From Catellatospora sp. IY07-71 (GTDB taxonomy: Bacteria > Actinomycetota > Actinomycetes > Mycobacteriales > Micromonosporaceae): a stretch of DNA of 64,000 nucleotides. The position numbers and the translations under genes are program-made. The stretch is from the NCBI RefSeq assembly GCF_018326265.1, contig NZ_AP023360.1, positions 6,507,001-6,571,000 on the forward strand, read 5' to 3'. Positions 8,474-17,991 of the stretch are shown here, piece after piece. Position 1 is the stretch's first letter. Every line of letters starts with the position of its first letter. The notes beneath the pieces were generated by a model, which saw only the letters and a program-made list of their open reading frames with translations, had not been told where the DNA came from and made no database searches.

Positions 8474-11400
8474 ATGAGCCGCCGCAAACCTGTCCTCGGC
8501 GCGTTCCTCGCGCTGGCCACCGCAGTCGCGGTGAGCCTGCTGCCCGTGGGACCCGCCACCGCCGCACCCGCGTTCCGCGCGCTGGTGTTCAGCGAGACCG
8601 CCGGCTACCGGCACGGATCCATCGCCGCCGGTGTCAGCATGTTCACCCAGCTCGCCGCGGCCAACAACTTCGAGGTCGTGTTCAGCGAGGACTCCAGCGT
8701 GCTGAACACCGCCAACCTCAACACCTTCGACGTGCTGGTCATGTTCCAGACCTCCGGCATGGTGTTCGACAACGACGCCCAGCGCACCGCCACCCAGAAC
8801 TTCCTGCGCAGCGGCAAGGGCATCGTCGCCATCCACAACGCCACCGACATGGGCATCGAGTCGGCATTCCCCTGGTGGGACGCCACCATCAACGGCGGCG
8901 CGCACATGCCCGAGCACTCCCCCGGCTCCCTGCAGGGCTGGGCGCGGGTCGCCGACAAGGTGCACCCGTCCACCTCGCACCTGCCGGACAACTGGCAGCG
9001 CACCGAGGAGTGGTACAACTTCGACGTCAACGCGCGCGGCAACGTGCACGTGCTGGTCACCGCCGACGAGCGCACCTACAACCCGGGCGGCGCGGCGATG
9101 GGCCCCGACCACCCGATCTCGTGGTGCCGCGAGGCCGAGGGCGGCAAGGTGTGGGCCACCGCGATGGGCCACGACGACGCGTCGTACAGCGAGGCGAACT
9201 TCCGCAACCATATCCTGGGCGGCGTGCGCTACGCGGCGGGTAACCTGGCCGGCGACTGCGGCGGCACGGTGTGGAGCAACTTCGAGAAGGTCACCCTCGA
9301 CTCGAACACCGTCGACCCGATGGCGATGGACATCGCCCCCGACGGCCGGGTCTTCTACGTGCAGCGCGGCGGCAAGCTCGCCGTCTTCAAGCCCGCCCAG
9401 CAGCAGACCGTGACCGCCGGCCAGCTCTCGGTGTACACCGGCGGCGAGGACGGCCTGGTCGGCATGGTGCTCGACCCGAACTTCGCCACCAACGGGTGGA
9501 TCTACCTGTACTACTCGCCGGCGTCGAGCTCGACCGACGTCAACCGGCTGTCCCGGTTCACGGTCAGCGGCGACACCCTCAACCTGTCCAGCGAGCAGGT
9601 CCTGCTCAACGTTCCCGCGTACCGGGACCGGACGTTCAGCGAGCCCGGCCACACCGGCGGCTATCTGGCCTTCGGGCCGGGCGGCAACCTGTTCCTGTCC
9701 ACCGGTGACGACACCCCGCCCAACCTCGACCCGGCCTGGCAGGGCTACGCCCCGCTGGACTGGCGGTCCGGCAAGAGCTTCCTGGACGCCGCGCGCAGCG
9801 CGGGCAACACCAACGACCTGCGGGGCAAGCTGCTGCGCATCCACCCGGAGAGCAACGGCACCTACACCATCCCCAGCGGCAACCTGTTCGCGCCCGGCAC
9901 CGCGCTGACCAAGCCCGAGATCTACGCGATGGGCTTCCGCAACCCGTTCCGGTTCGAGGTCGACATGCAGACCGGCTGGGTGAACCTGGCCGACTACGGC
10001 CCCGACCGCGGCGGCCCGACCACCAACCGCGGCCCGGAGGGCCTGGTCGAGCTGAACGTGATCAAGCAGGCGGGCAACTTCGGCTGGCCGTTCTGCCACG
10101 GCAACAACCAGGCGTACGCGCCGTACAACCCGACCACCGGGGTGGTGGGTGCAAAGTTCAACTGCAACGCGCCGGTCAACGACTCCCCGAACAACACCGG
10201 CCTGCGCACGCTGCCGCCGCTGGTCCAGCCGCAGATCTGGTACGGCTACGGCGTCTCGCCGACGTTCCCGGAGATGGGCGAGGGCGGCTCGGCGCCGATG
10301 GGCGGCCCGGTCTACCGCTACAACGCGGCCAGCACCTCGGCGACGAAGTTCCCCGCGTACTACAACGGCGTGCACTTCTTCTACGAGTGGGCCCGCAACT
10401 ACATCAAGGAGATCCACTTCGACGGCTCGGGCAACCTGGTGAAGATCAACCCGTTCCTGCCGGGCGGGGGCTTCATCAAGCCGATGGCGATGCGCTTCGG
10501 CCCTGACGGCTCGCTGTACGTGCTGGAGTGGGGATCGGAGTTCAACGGCGGCAACAACGACTCCGGGCTGTACCGCATCGACTACATCCACGGCGGGCGC
10601 GCTCCGGTGGCCAAGGCCACGGCCACGCCGACCAACGGCCTCGCGCCGCTGAACGTGGCGTTCTCCAGCGCCGGCTCGGCCGATTCGGACGGCGACACGA
10701 TCTCCTACGCGTGGGACTTCGACAGCAACGGCACCGTCGACTCCACCGCCGCCAACCCGACCCGCACCTACAGCACGAACGGCAACTACACGGCAAAACT
10801 GACCGTCACCGACACCACCGGCCGGTCGTCGTTCGTCAACGTGCCGATCACCGTCGGCAACAACGCCCCGGTGGTCACCATCAACTCCCCGCCCAACGGC
10901 GGCATGCTCGACTTCGGGCAGAACGTCGCCTACAGCCTCACCGTCACCGACGCGCAGGACGGCACGATCAACTGCACGCAGGTGTTCACCAACCCGGCGC
11001 TCGGGCACGACGACCACGCCCACCCGACCACCGACCTGCCCGGCTGCTCCGGCACCGTCAACACGGGCAACCTCGGCGGGCACCCCGACGGCGCCAACCT
11101 GTTCTACCTGCTCAACGCCCGCTACCAGGACAACGGCAACGGCTCGGTGGCCCGGCTCACCGGATACGCCAACGCGGTGCTGCAGCCCAAGCACAAGCAG
11201 GCGGAGTACTTCACCAGCCAGTCCGGGATCCGGGTGGTCGCCCAGTCCGGAGCCGAGAGCGGCAACCGCGTCGGCGACATCAGCAACAACGACTGGATCA
11301 TGTTCAATCCGATGAGCCTGCAGGGCATCACCAGCGTCAGCTACCGGCTCTCCTCGCCCAGCGGCGGCGGCAGCATCGAGCTGCGCGCCGACTCGCCCAC

Positions 11401-12031
11401 GGGCACCCTGCTGGCGACCAACCCCGTCGCGGCGACCGGCGGCTGGGACACGTACGTCCAGCAGGCGGCGGTCAACGTGGCGGCGCTGTCCGGCACGCAC
11501 CAGCTGTACATGGTGTTCAAGACGAGCTCGAACAACAGCTTCGACCTCGACTCGTTCACCTTCGCCGGAGCCGGGGTCGGCACCACCCCGACCGGCGGGA
11601 TCGCCGGCAAGACGTACACCCTGACCGCGCAGCACAGCAGCAAGCTGGCCGACGTCAGCGGGGTCTCCACCGCCGACAACGCGACGGTCGTGCAGTGGCC
11701 CGCCACCGGCGGCAACAACCAGAAGTGGCAGGCCGTGGACGCGGGCGGCGGCTACGTCTACCTCAAGGCGCTGCACAGCGGCAAGTGCCTGGCCGCGAGC
11801 GGCGGCTCGACCGCCGACGGGGCGGCGATGGTGCAGCTGACCTGCACCACGAACAACAACATGAAGTGGCAGGCGGTCACCACCTCGACCGCCGGGGTGT
11901 ACCAGCTCAAGGCCGTGCACAGCGGCAAGTGCCTGGACGTCAACGGTGCCTCCACCGCTGACAACGCCGCACTCATCCAGTGGGCCTGCCACACCGGCAC
12001 CAACCAGCTGTGGCGGCTCACGCAGGTGTGA
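8474..12031 (+). CDS. Secreted ThuA / PQQ-type sugar dehydrogenase / PKD / CBM6 / CBM13 multidomain protein
   Basis: A 1185-residue secreted protein. ATG 8474 follows an AAGGAGA site and opens a signal peptide ending in TAAPA (about residue 34). Domains in order: ThuA-like (trehalose utilisation, glutaminase-like fold) about 35-260; a six-bladed glucose/sorbosone dehydrogenase propeller about 265-705 (EPGHTGGYLAFGPGG, RNPFRFEVD); a PKD repeat about 710-800; a further beta-sandwich segment with His-rich DDHAHPTTD; a CBM6-like module about 905-1030; and a CBM13/ricin module about 1043-1185 with three QW-type repeats. Family knowledge suggests oxidation or binding of sugars outside the cell. It diverges from the sugar importer and ends at a strong terminator. 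Confidence 0.88.
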   Translation: MSRRKPVLGAFLALATAVAVSLLPVGPATAAPAFRALVFSETAGYRHGSIAAGVSMFTQLAAANNFEVVFSEDSSVLNTANLNTFDVLVMFQTSGMVFDNDAQRTATQNFLRSGKGIVAIHNATDMGIESAFPWWDATINGGAHMPEHSPGSLQGWARVADKVHPSTSHLPDNWQRTEEWYNFDVNARGNVHVLVTADERTYNPGGAAMGPDHPISWCREAEGGKVWATAMGHDDASYSEANFRNHILGGVRYAAGNLAGDCGGTVWSNFEKVTLDSNTVDPMAMDIAPDGRVFYVQRGGKLAVFKPAQQQTVTAGQLSVYTGGEDGLVGMVLDPNFATNGWIYLYYSPASSSTDVNRLSRFTVSGDTLNLSSEQVLLNVPAYRDRTFSEPGHTGGYLAFGPGGNLFLSTGDDTPPNLDPAWQGYAPLDWRSGKSFLDAARSAGNTNDLRGKLLRIHPESNGTYTIPSGNLFAPGTALTKPEIYAMGFRNPFRFEVDMQTGWVNLADYGPDRGGPTTNRGPEGLVELNVIKQAGNFGWPFCHGNNQAYAPYNPTTGVVGAKFNCNAPVNDSPNNTGLRTLPPLVQPQIWYGYGVSPTFPEMGEGGSAPMGGPVYRYNAASTSATKFPAYYNGVHFFYEWARNYIKEIHFDGSGNLVKINPFLPGGGFIKPMAMRFGPDGSLYVLEWGSEFNGGNNDSGLYRIDYIHGGRAPVAKATATPTNGLAPLNVAFSSAGSADSDGDTISYAWDFDSNGTVDSTAANPTRTYSTNGNYTAKLTVTDTTGRSSFVNVPITVGNNAPVVTINSPPNGGMLDFGQNVAYSLTVTDAQDGTINCTQVFTNPALGHDDHAHPTTDLPGCSGTVNTGNLGGHPDGANLFYLLNARYQDNGNGSVARLTGYANAVLQPKHKQAEYFTSQSGIRVVAQSGAESGNRVGDISNNDWIMFNPMSLQGITSVSYRLSSPSGGGSIELRADSPTGTLLATNPVAATGGWDTYVQQAAVNVAALSGTHQLYMVFKTSSNNSFDLDSFTFAGAGVGTTPTGGIAGKTYTLTAQHSSKLADVSGVSTADNATVVQWPATGGNNQKWQAVDAGGGYVYLKALHSGKCLAASGGSTADGAAMVQLTCTTNNNMKWQAVTTSTAGVYQLKAVHSGKCLDVNGASTADNAALIQWACHTGTNQLWRLTQV

Positions 12032-12035
12032 GAAC

Positions 12036-12071
12036 CGCCGGCCCGGTCACACCTGGGTGACCGGGCCGGCG
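12036..12071. terminator. Bidirectional terminator hairpin
   Basis: A perfect 15-bp inverted repeat (CGCCGGCCCGGTCAC at 12036-12050 and its complement at 12057-12071, 6-nt loop) begins five bases after the stop of the ThuA/PQQ gene and faces the convergent DUF2690 gene. It lacks a U-run, as is usual in actinomycetes. Confidence 0.75.
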
Positions 12072-12154
12072 CGAGCGGCGGGCGGGGACTCCGGATCCCG
12101 CCTGCCGCACCGTCAGACGGGCTTCGCGCGGATGAGCCGAGCCCCGCTCAGCTC

Positions 12155-12658
12155 CTAGTACCAGTCCGTGTAGGCGTAGCCGACGCCCGCGTCCGGCAGG
12201 AGCCAGATGGTGCCGGCCGCCTGGGCGATGTAGCCGCCGTCGTACACCATGCGGGTGAAGCAGGTGTACGCGCCGACCACGTTGCTCCAGGCGATCTCGT
12301 CGATGCAGAACTGCGTGCTGGCACCGTCGTTGTAGCGGTAGACCTGCGCGTCGGCCTCTGACGGGATCGTGTAGACCAGCACGCGGCCCCAGACGGTGCG
12401 GCACGTCGAGCTGTAGCGCAGCTCGATCTTGCCGGACCGCCCTCCATTGACGTAGATGTCTCTCGATGTCGGCGTCGACACGGCCGAGGAGCCGTCTGGC
12501 TTCTTCTGGCAGACCGAGGCACGAGAGTCGGTCGGGCTGATGCCGTCCCAGCCCTTGCCGGTCGGCGTGGCGGCGTGCGCCGCGGCCGGGGACAACACGG
12601 CCATGCCAGCAACCGCGACGATCACGGCGATGGCGGATCGAATCCGTCCACGAATCAT
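12155..12658 (-). CDS. Secreted DUF2690-family protein
   Basis: A 167-residue exported protein of unknown function. The N-terminal MIRGRIRSAIAVIVAVAGMA stretch and AAAHAA cleavage region form a signal peptide. The mature part shows the DUF2690 pattern: ASVCQKKPDG, then KIELRYSSTCRTVWGRV, and further cysteines (FCIDE, AYTCF) that could form disulfides. The start at 12658 has an AAGGAA site; the 17-residue upstream extension of the frame is rejected. It diverges from the NB-ARC regulator at 12828. Members of this family are common in streptomycetes and relatives, often near helix-turn-helix genes, but no activity is established that I know of. Confidence 0.82.
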   Translation of the reverse strand: MIRGRIRSAIAVIVAVAGMAVLSPAAAHAATPTGKGWDGISPTDSRASVCQKKPDGSSAVSTPTSRDIYVNGGRSGKIELRYSSTCRTVWGRVLVYTIPSEADAQVYRYNDGASTQFCIDEIAWSNVVGAYTCFTRMVYDGGYIAQAAGTIWLLPDAGVGYAYTDWY

Positions 12659-12827
12659 TCCGAGTTCCTTTCGAACTTTCTGGCCTGTGTGCCGTGAGTC
12701 AACCGGCACCGGGCGTCGTTCGGGGCCGACGTCGGCCGACTCCGGATCGTTTCCAGGAATGTCCTGGTGACGGCGTCCCGGGGTGGACCGGAACCCGGAC
12801 GGCGCCGGACGGGGTAGGGTGACCTAT

Positions 12828-15083
12828 GTGGACGTACGTTTGAATCCGGTCGTGCAGTTCTGCCACGACCTGCGGGTCCACTGGCAGGCGTCGGGAAGGG
12901 ACCTGCCCGGCATCGCCCGGCAGGTGGGCATCAGCCGCACCCAGCTCTACGCGATCCTCAACGGGGAGATCAAACGGCCGCCGGACTTCGCGGCGACGGT
13001 GCGCCCGTTCCTGCTCGCCTGTGGCGCGACCGACGCCGAACTCGCCGAATGGCGCCGCCGCCACGACGTCCTCGTCGGCGTGCACCAGGGGTTGACGCAA
13101 CAGTCCCGGCTCCGGCCTGCCCCGCCGAACCTGCTGCCGGCGATGAGCGGCAGTTTCGTCGGCCGGACGGCGCTGCTGACCGCCCTGGACACCGCGACGT
13201 CACCCGCCGTGGTGACCGGGCCGCCCGGCGTCGGCAAGACCGCACTCGTCCTGCACTGGGCGTACGGCCGGGCCGCGTCGTTCCCCGACGGCCGCCTCTA
13301 CGCCGACCTGCGGGGGTACGCCCGTGACGGCGGCGCCCTCGACCCGGCCGACGTGATCCGCGGCTTCCTCGACGCGCTGGGCGTGCCCGCACGGGAGATC
13401 CCGCCGGACCCGGCCGCACAGGCGGCCCGCTTCCGGAGCCTCGCCGCCGACCGGCGCCTGCTGGTCGTCCTCGACAACGCCCGCGACGCCGGCCAGGTGC
13501 GCCCGCTGCTGGCCGGCGGATCCGGCGTGCGCACCGTGGTGACCAGCCGCAACCCACTGACCGCCCTTGTCGCCGAGTACGCCGCCACGCCCGTCGCGGT
13601 CGGCCTGCCGACCGAGGCCGAAGCAGTCGAGCTGGTCCGATCCCGCCTCGCCGGTGCTGCCGACGACAGCACGGCCGCGGACGCCGTCGCCGCCTGCGGG
13701 CGCCTGCCGCTGGCGCTGGCCCTGATCGCCGCGCGCGTAAGCCAGAGCGGGTTCGCGCTGGCGACGGCCGCCGCCGAGGTGCGCCAGGCCGGCTCGCGCA
13801 CCCACCACGACCTGCACACCGTCTTCTCCTGGTCGTACGCGGCGGTGAGCCCGCCCGCCGCGCGGCTGTTCCGCCTGCTCGGCCTCCCCGCCGGACCCGA
13901 CATCGCCGCCGACGCGGCCGCCGCTCTCGCCGGCGTCCACGACGCGGGCGAGTCACTCGACGAGCTGGTCCAAGCCGGCCTGCTCGTCGAACACCGCCCG
14001 CACCGCTACCTCCTGCACGACCTGCTGCGCGGTTACGCCCGCGAACAGGCCCACGCCACCGACACCGACGCCGAGCGCCGCGCCGCGCTGACCCGCCTGC
14101 TCGGCCACTACACAAGCACCGCTCACGAAGCCGACCGCGTCCTGAATCCCATCCGCGCGCCGATCCCGCTGCCCGTGCCACCGTCCCCGGGCAGCCGCCG
14201 GCCGGACTACCAGACCGCGCTGACCTGGCTGAAAGCCGAAAGAGCGGTGCTGCTGGCGACCCTGCGCCAGGCCGGCGACGACGGCCTCGACCGGCACGCC
14301 TGGCAGCTCGGCTGGGCCCTGGACACCTTCCTGTACGAGGACCACCGGTGGCATGACGAAGGCGCGGCGTGGGCGGTCGCGCTGCGGGCGGCCACCGCCT
14401 CGATCGACGACGCGGCGGCCGCGCACGCCCACCGGTTCCTCGGCGCGGTCGCCGGACGGCTCGACCGGTTCGCCGACGCGTACGCTCACATGCACGACTC
14501 CATGCGGCTGTGCCGGGCGGCAGGCGACCTCGCGGGCGAGGCCGAAACCGAGTTCGTCCTGTCGTACGTGTGCTTCCTTCAGGACGACGTGACGACCGCG
14601 CTGGCGCACGCCGAACGTTCGCTCGAACTCTGGACCGGCCTGTCCGACCTCGCCTGGACCGGTCGCGCCGCCAACGCCGTCGGCCTTTACCACGCCTTTC
14701 GCGCAGACGCGCCCGCCGCGATCCGCTGTTTCCAGCGTGCCGCCGACCTCCAGCACCAGGCCGGCGACGTCGCCAACGAGGCCGTCACCCGGGACAACCT
14801 CGGCAAGGCCCACCACGCCGCCGGCGCGTACCTCGCCGCCGTCGCACAGTTCGACACCGCCGGTGACCTGGCCCGGCAACTCGGCGACCCCGTCATCGAG
14901 GCGCAGGCGGCCCATCACGCGGGCGACGCGTTCCAGGCTCTCGGCGATCACGGCACCGCCCGCGAACGGTGGGAGCACGCCTACAAGCTCCTCGACGACG
15001 CGGGCCACCCGATGGCGAACGACGTCGCCCGCAAGCTCGCCGTGCCGCGACCGGGCGACGCACCCGGCTCCGCGCAGGAGTGA
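12828..15083 (+). CDS. XRE-type HTH / NB-ARC / TPR transcriptional regulator
   Basis: About 751 residues: an N-terminal XRE helix-turn-helix (GIARQVGISRTQLYAIL, residues 20-50), an NB-ARC ATPase switch with Walker A GPPGVGKT (Lys137), Walker B RLLVVLDNARD, VVTSRNPL and GRLPLALAL, and a C-terminal TPR array (about 430-740). These resemble the AfsR-type regulators without the SARP domain; ATP-driven oligomerisation is expected to gate DNA binding. Starts at 12783 and 12819 (both GTG) are also open; GTG 12828 is preferred because of the AGGGTGA upstream. Divergent from the DUF2690 gene, with a 169-base shared promoter region. Confidence 0.85.
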   Translation: MDVRLNPVVQFCHDLRVHWQASGRDLPGIARQVGISRTQLYAILNGEIKRPPDFAATVRPFLLACGATDAELAEWRRRHDVLVGVHQGLTQQSRLRPAPPNLLPAMSGSFVGRTALLTALDTATSPAVVTGPPGVGKTALVLHWAYGRAASFPDGRLYADLRGYARDGGALDPADVIRGFLDALGVPAREIPPDPAAQAARFRSLAADRRLLVVLDNARDAGQVRPLLAGGSGVRTVVTSRNPLTALVAEYAATPVAVGLPTEAEAVELVRSRLAGAADDSTAADAVAACGRLPLALALIAARVSQSGFALATAAAEVRQAGSRTHHDLHTVFSWSYAAVSPPAARLFRLLGLPAGPDIAADAAAALAGVHDAGESLDELVQAGLLVEHRPHRYLLHDLLRGYAREQAHATDTDAERRAALTRLLGHYTSTAHEADRVLNPIRAPIPLPVPPSPGSRRPDYQTALTWLKAERAVLLATLRQAGDDGLDRHAWQLGWALDTFLYEDHRWHDEGAAWAVALRAATASIDDAAAAHAHRFLGAVAGRLDRFADAYAHMHDSMRLCRAAGDLAGEAETEFVLSYVCFLQDDVTTALAHAERSLELWTGLSDLAWTGRAANAVGLYHAFRADAPAAIRCFQRAADLQHQAGDVANEAVTRDNLGKAHHAAGAYLAAVAQFDTAGDLARQLGDPVIEAQAAHHAGDAFQALGDHGTARERWEHAYKLLDDAGHPMANDVARKLAVPRPGDAPGSAQE

Positions 15084-15147
15084 GGCGGGCGTCACCACGT
15101 GGGCACGGGCACCGGCGGCCGGCGGTGGCCGAAGGTTAGGTTGGCTC

Positions 15148-15768
15148 ATGTTCTCGGACAGGTCCCGGGTCGCGGCCGGGCTCGCCGTGCTGTGCGCCGC
15201 GGCGGGGACCGGCGCGGTGATGTACGCGCTCGGCGTGCTCCCCGAGCCCTGGACCCGCGGCTACATCAGCGAGGGCGGCGTGGCCGCCAGCCCGCGCGAC
15301 GGGATCTACCGGGCCGGGATCGTCACCCTGGCCGCGTCGCTGGCCCTGCTCGGGACGGCGCTGCGGCGGCTGGTGCCGTTCGTGTTCGCCATCCTGGTCA
15401 CCGCGGCCGTCTTCGGCACCGCCTCGGCGGCGGTGTCCTGCACGCCGGGCTGCCCGCTGCCGCCGTACGAGCCCTCGACCCCTGCCGACCTGGTGCATGC
15501 CGGGGCGAGCGTGCTCGGGGTGGGGCTGGCCGTGGTCGCGATGGCCGGCGTGGCGCTGATCTCGCTGCAGCCGGTGCTGCGGCGCATCGCGCGGGTGTTC
15601 GCCGTGGTGACGCTGCCGCTGGCCGTGATGCTGGTGGTCGGGCTGCTGGCGATCGGCCGAGGGCTGTTCACGAGCGTGCTGGAGCGGGTCGCGCTGGTCC
15701 CCGTGGTGGTCTGGATCGCGGTGACCGGCCTGCAGCTGTTGCGCCGACCGGCCGCCGAGCGGGCTTGA
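15148..15768 (+). CDS. DUF998-family integral membrane protein
   Basis: A 206-residue protein made of about six hydrophobic helices with short loops, matching the DUF998 family in size and in the pattern of an extracytoplasmic loop between helices 1 and 2 (PEPWTRGYISEGGVAA). A CTPGCPLPPY loop with two cysteines sits after helix 3. Function unknown. It starts at ATG 15148 and ends 33 bases before the MerR gene at 15802, so the two could be cotranscribed and the regulator may respond to a signal linked with this membrane protein. Confidence 0.75.
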   Translation: MFSDRSRVAAGLAVLCAAAGTGAVMYALGVLPEPWTRGYISEGGVAASPRDGIYRAGIVTLAASLALLGTALRRLVPFVFAILVTAAVFGTASAAVSCTPGCPLPPYEPSTPADLVHAGASVLGVGLAVVAMAGVALISLQPVLRRIARVFAVVTLPLAVMLVVGLLAIGRGLFTSVLERVALVPVVVWIAVTGLQLLRRPAAERA

Positions 15769-15801
15769 CCTCGCCCCAAGGGCACGCCGCAGACTGACCG
15801 C

Positions 15802-16593
15802 GTGGAGAAGAAGTTCCTGCTGGCCGGAGAGTTCGGGGCGGCCGCGCGGCTGTCGCCGAAGGCGCTGCGCCTCTACGCCGAGCTGGGCCTGCTCCCACCC
15901 GCCCGGATCGACCCGGGGACCGGATACCGGCAGTACCGGGCCGACCAGCTGCCACGGGCCCGGCTGCTGGCCCGGCTGCGCCGCCTCGGGCTGCCGCTGG
16001 CCCGGATCGGGCACCTCGCCGACCTGACGCCGCAGGCCCGCGCGGTCGAGCTGCGCGGCTGGCTGCACGGCCAGCGCGAGCTGCTCGACGAGCGGGCGGC
16101 GGTGGTCGAGGCGATGCAGTCACCGGTGGACGGCTCGCTGCTCGCCGCGGTCGCGCTGCGCGAGGTGCCGGTCGCGAAGGTGCTCTGCCGCACGCGCCGG
16201 ATCGGCTCCGGCAGCCTGGCGCGGCTGGTCGCCACCGCCCAGCACGACATCCGCGCGCACCTGCGGGCCTCGGCGCTGCCCGGCGACGGCACCCTGCTGG
16301 TGTTCTTCCAGGACCTGGTGACGCCGGACAGCGAGTCCCCGGTCGAGGTCGCGGTGACGTTCGAGGGCAGCGCCGAGCCGGCCGACGACCTGTACATCCG
16401 CCTCGTCCCGGCGCACACCGCGGCCTTCCTGGCGGTGCCGGCCGGATACGAGGACATGCCCGAGATCCTGCGGGTCTACGACGCGGTGGAGGCCTGGACC
16501 GAGGCACATGGCCTGGCCTGCACCGGACATCCGTACGAAAGCTATCCCGGCACCGGCGCGCGGTTCGACGTCGCGTACCCGGTCGCCGCCTGA
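15802..16593 (+). CDS. MerR-family regulator with GyrI-like effector domain
   Basis: A 263-residue BmrR-like regulator. Residues 1-75 form the MerR winged helix (GAAARLSPKALRLYAELGLL, then the GYRQY wing). A dimerisation helix follows (about 80-115), then a GyrI-like ligand domain (about 120-263) ending in the family-typical GTGARFDVAYPV. Such proteins bind bulky hydrophobic or cationic compounds and untwist a promoter with a long spacer. GTG start at 15802. It follows the DUF998 membrane protein at close distance. There is no visible transporter gene next to it on the downstream side, so its target is unknown. Confidence 0.9.
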   Translation: MEKKFLLAGEFGAAARLSPKALRLYAELGLLPPARIDPGTGYRQYRADQLPRARLLARLRRLGLPLARIGHLADLTPQARAVELRGWLHGQRELLDERAAVVEAMQSPVDGSLLAAVALREVPVAKVLCRTRRIGSGSLARLVATAQHDIRAHLRASALPGDGTLLVFFQDLVTPDSESPVEVAVTFEGSAEPADDLYIRLVPAHTAAFLAVPAGYEDMPEILRVYDAVEAWTEAHGLACTGHPYESYPGTGARFDVAYPVAA

Positions 16594-16635
16594 TCGAAGG
16601 GCACCCCGTGCGCCATCTTCCTTACGTGGGCAGCG

Positions 16636-16804
16636 GCCCGTACTGCTCGCCGGCTGCGGCGAGGCGGCGGAGATCGCGGCGGGGCAGGCGCGGCTCGTCG
16701 GCTCGCTGCAGCACCCGATGGTGACCGGCAACCTCCCGGCCGCGGCGGCCGCGCTGCGCGAACTCGCCCCCACCTACGACCGGCTGCGCGCCGCCCTGAC
16801 CTGA
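16636..16804 (+). pseudogene. Possible C-terminal gene fragment, family unknown
   Basis: The frame ending at 16804 contains about 56 residues with an ordinary protein-like composition (PVLLAGCGEAAEIAAGQ, then HPMVTGNLPAAAAALREL) that end at a stop, but the sequence upstream in the same frame is low-complexity antisense to the MerR gene and there is no start with a binding site. It could be the tail of a deleted regulator-like gene. I do not recognise the family. Low confidence. Confidence 0.3.
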
Positions 16805-16863
16805 CGGATATAGCGGGTTCAATCCTGTTGCCCGGCCCCGCCGGATGTGGTGAGGTCGCGGGC

Positions 16864-17991
16864 ATGACGGGCGGAACGGATCAACAGGCCGCGCTGACCA
16901 CCGCACAGCGGGCGGCGCTGGCGCACGTACGCGACCTGGCCACGAAGGCACGCGCGGAGGCGCTCACGCGGCTGGGGGACGTGCCGGACGTCGCCGCGCT
17001 GCTCGAACTCGTGGCGGCGCACGGCCGGGTGACCCTGAACTTCCACCCGGACCGGCTGCTGGCCGACGGCCGTACGGTCGCCGAGTCGCTGGCCGCCGAC
17101 GGCGTCTACCGCAGCCAGTTCGAGACCGGCGTGACCAACGGCAGCCGCACCGCCTTCCTCGACGGTGACCGGGACCGGTGGGAGCGGGAGCTGTTCGGCG
17201 GCGCGTACCACGCCCCGGGTGGGCTGCCGGGCGACCGCCCGCGCTACGGCGGGCTCAACCTGCTGCGCCACCCGGACGGCGCCTGCCCGCGCTTCGGCTC
17301 CTGCCACGTCCGGCTGCGGCCGCACGTCAACGCCCGCTGCACGGTCACCGTCGGGGACAGCCATCTGGGTCCGGCCGACGCGGGCACCTTCGACGCGTTC
17401 GAGGTGGTGCTGGCGGGATACGTCACCCAGGCCCGGCAGACCGGCGTGACGCTCGGCCGACGCGGCGCGGATCCGCTGGCGGCGCTGCGCAGACTGGCTG
17501 AACGGGATCCGGTCGCCGAGCACGGCCGCGCTCTGGACGACTACCTTGAGGTCCAGGTGCACGGCCCGGTCGAGCTGGCCGCCGACGCGGAGGCGCTGGT
17601 GCTCGACCCGAGCTTCCGCGGCACCGCCAGCGGCGACCTGCTGGCGGATCTGGCCGCGCGGTGCGGGCTGGCGCTGGAGTGGCACGCCGGGTTCGAGCTG
17701 ACCCCCGCCGAGGTGGGGCCGGACTTCCGCGGCCCGGCGATACCGCCGCTCGCCGCCGCGGTCTGCGCGCGGTACGACCGCGACTCCTTCGACGCCGCGC
17801 TGGTCGGACGGGCCGCGGCCGACATGCTCCGCGACCCGGCGGCGTGGGCCGCCCACGGCACCCCCGACGAGCTGCTCCAGTACGTCAAGCAGCTCTGGCA
17901 CACGCTCAACCACGCCGGGCGCCCGTGGGGCGGGCCCGTGGCGGTCCACGGGCCCGCCGCGCTCAGGAGGCGAAGCGCAGGCGCACGATGA
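16864..17991 (+). CDS. DUF3626 family protein
   Basis: A 375-residue cytoplasmic protein of the DUF3626 family, function unknown. The hallmark VTLNFHPDR appears near residue 60, followed by YRSQFETGVTNGS, a family motif region in which the same FHPDR...ETG...NGS order recalls ADP-ribosyl transferase-like folds (this last point is my inference). The C-terminal part has WHAGFELTPAEVGPDFRGP. Start ATG at 16864; an in-frame extension to 16828 lacks a site. The last 29 bases overlap the 3' end of the convergent PQQ gene. A frame-shifted fragment resembling its FHPDR region occurs at 33.4 kb. Confidence 0.8.
   Translation: MTGGTDQQAALTTAQRAALAHVRDLATKARAEALTRLGDVPDVAALLELVAAHGRVTLNFHPDRLLADGRTVAESLAADGVYRSQFETGVTNGSRTAFLDGDRDRWERELFGGAYHAPGGLPGDRPRYGGLNLLRHPDGACPRFGSCHVRLRPHVNARCTVTVGDSHLGPADAGTFDAFEVVLAGYVTQARQTGVTLGRRGADPLAALRRLAERDPVAEHGRALDDYLEVQVHGPVELAADAEALVLDPSFRGTASGDLLADLAARCGLALEWHAGFELTPAEVGPDFRGPAIPPLAAAVCARYDRDSFDAALVGRAAADMLRDPAAWAAHGTPDELLQYVKQLWHTLNHAGRPWGGPVAVHGPAALRRRSAGAR

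Noticed and set aside
8273-11992. A 1239-codon open frame on the minus strand
   Set aside because: It is antisense to the ThuA/PQQ gene, which has a signal peptide, recognised domains and a good start. The frame is His/Arg/Val-rich, as expected for the shadow of a high-GC gene.
16810-16835. A tRNA-like TpsiC sequence (GGGTTCAATCCTG)
   Set aside because: The flanking bases do not form the arm stem and no acceptor or anticodon arm can be drawn.
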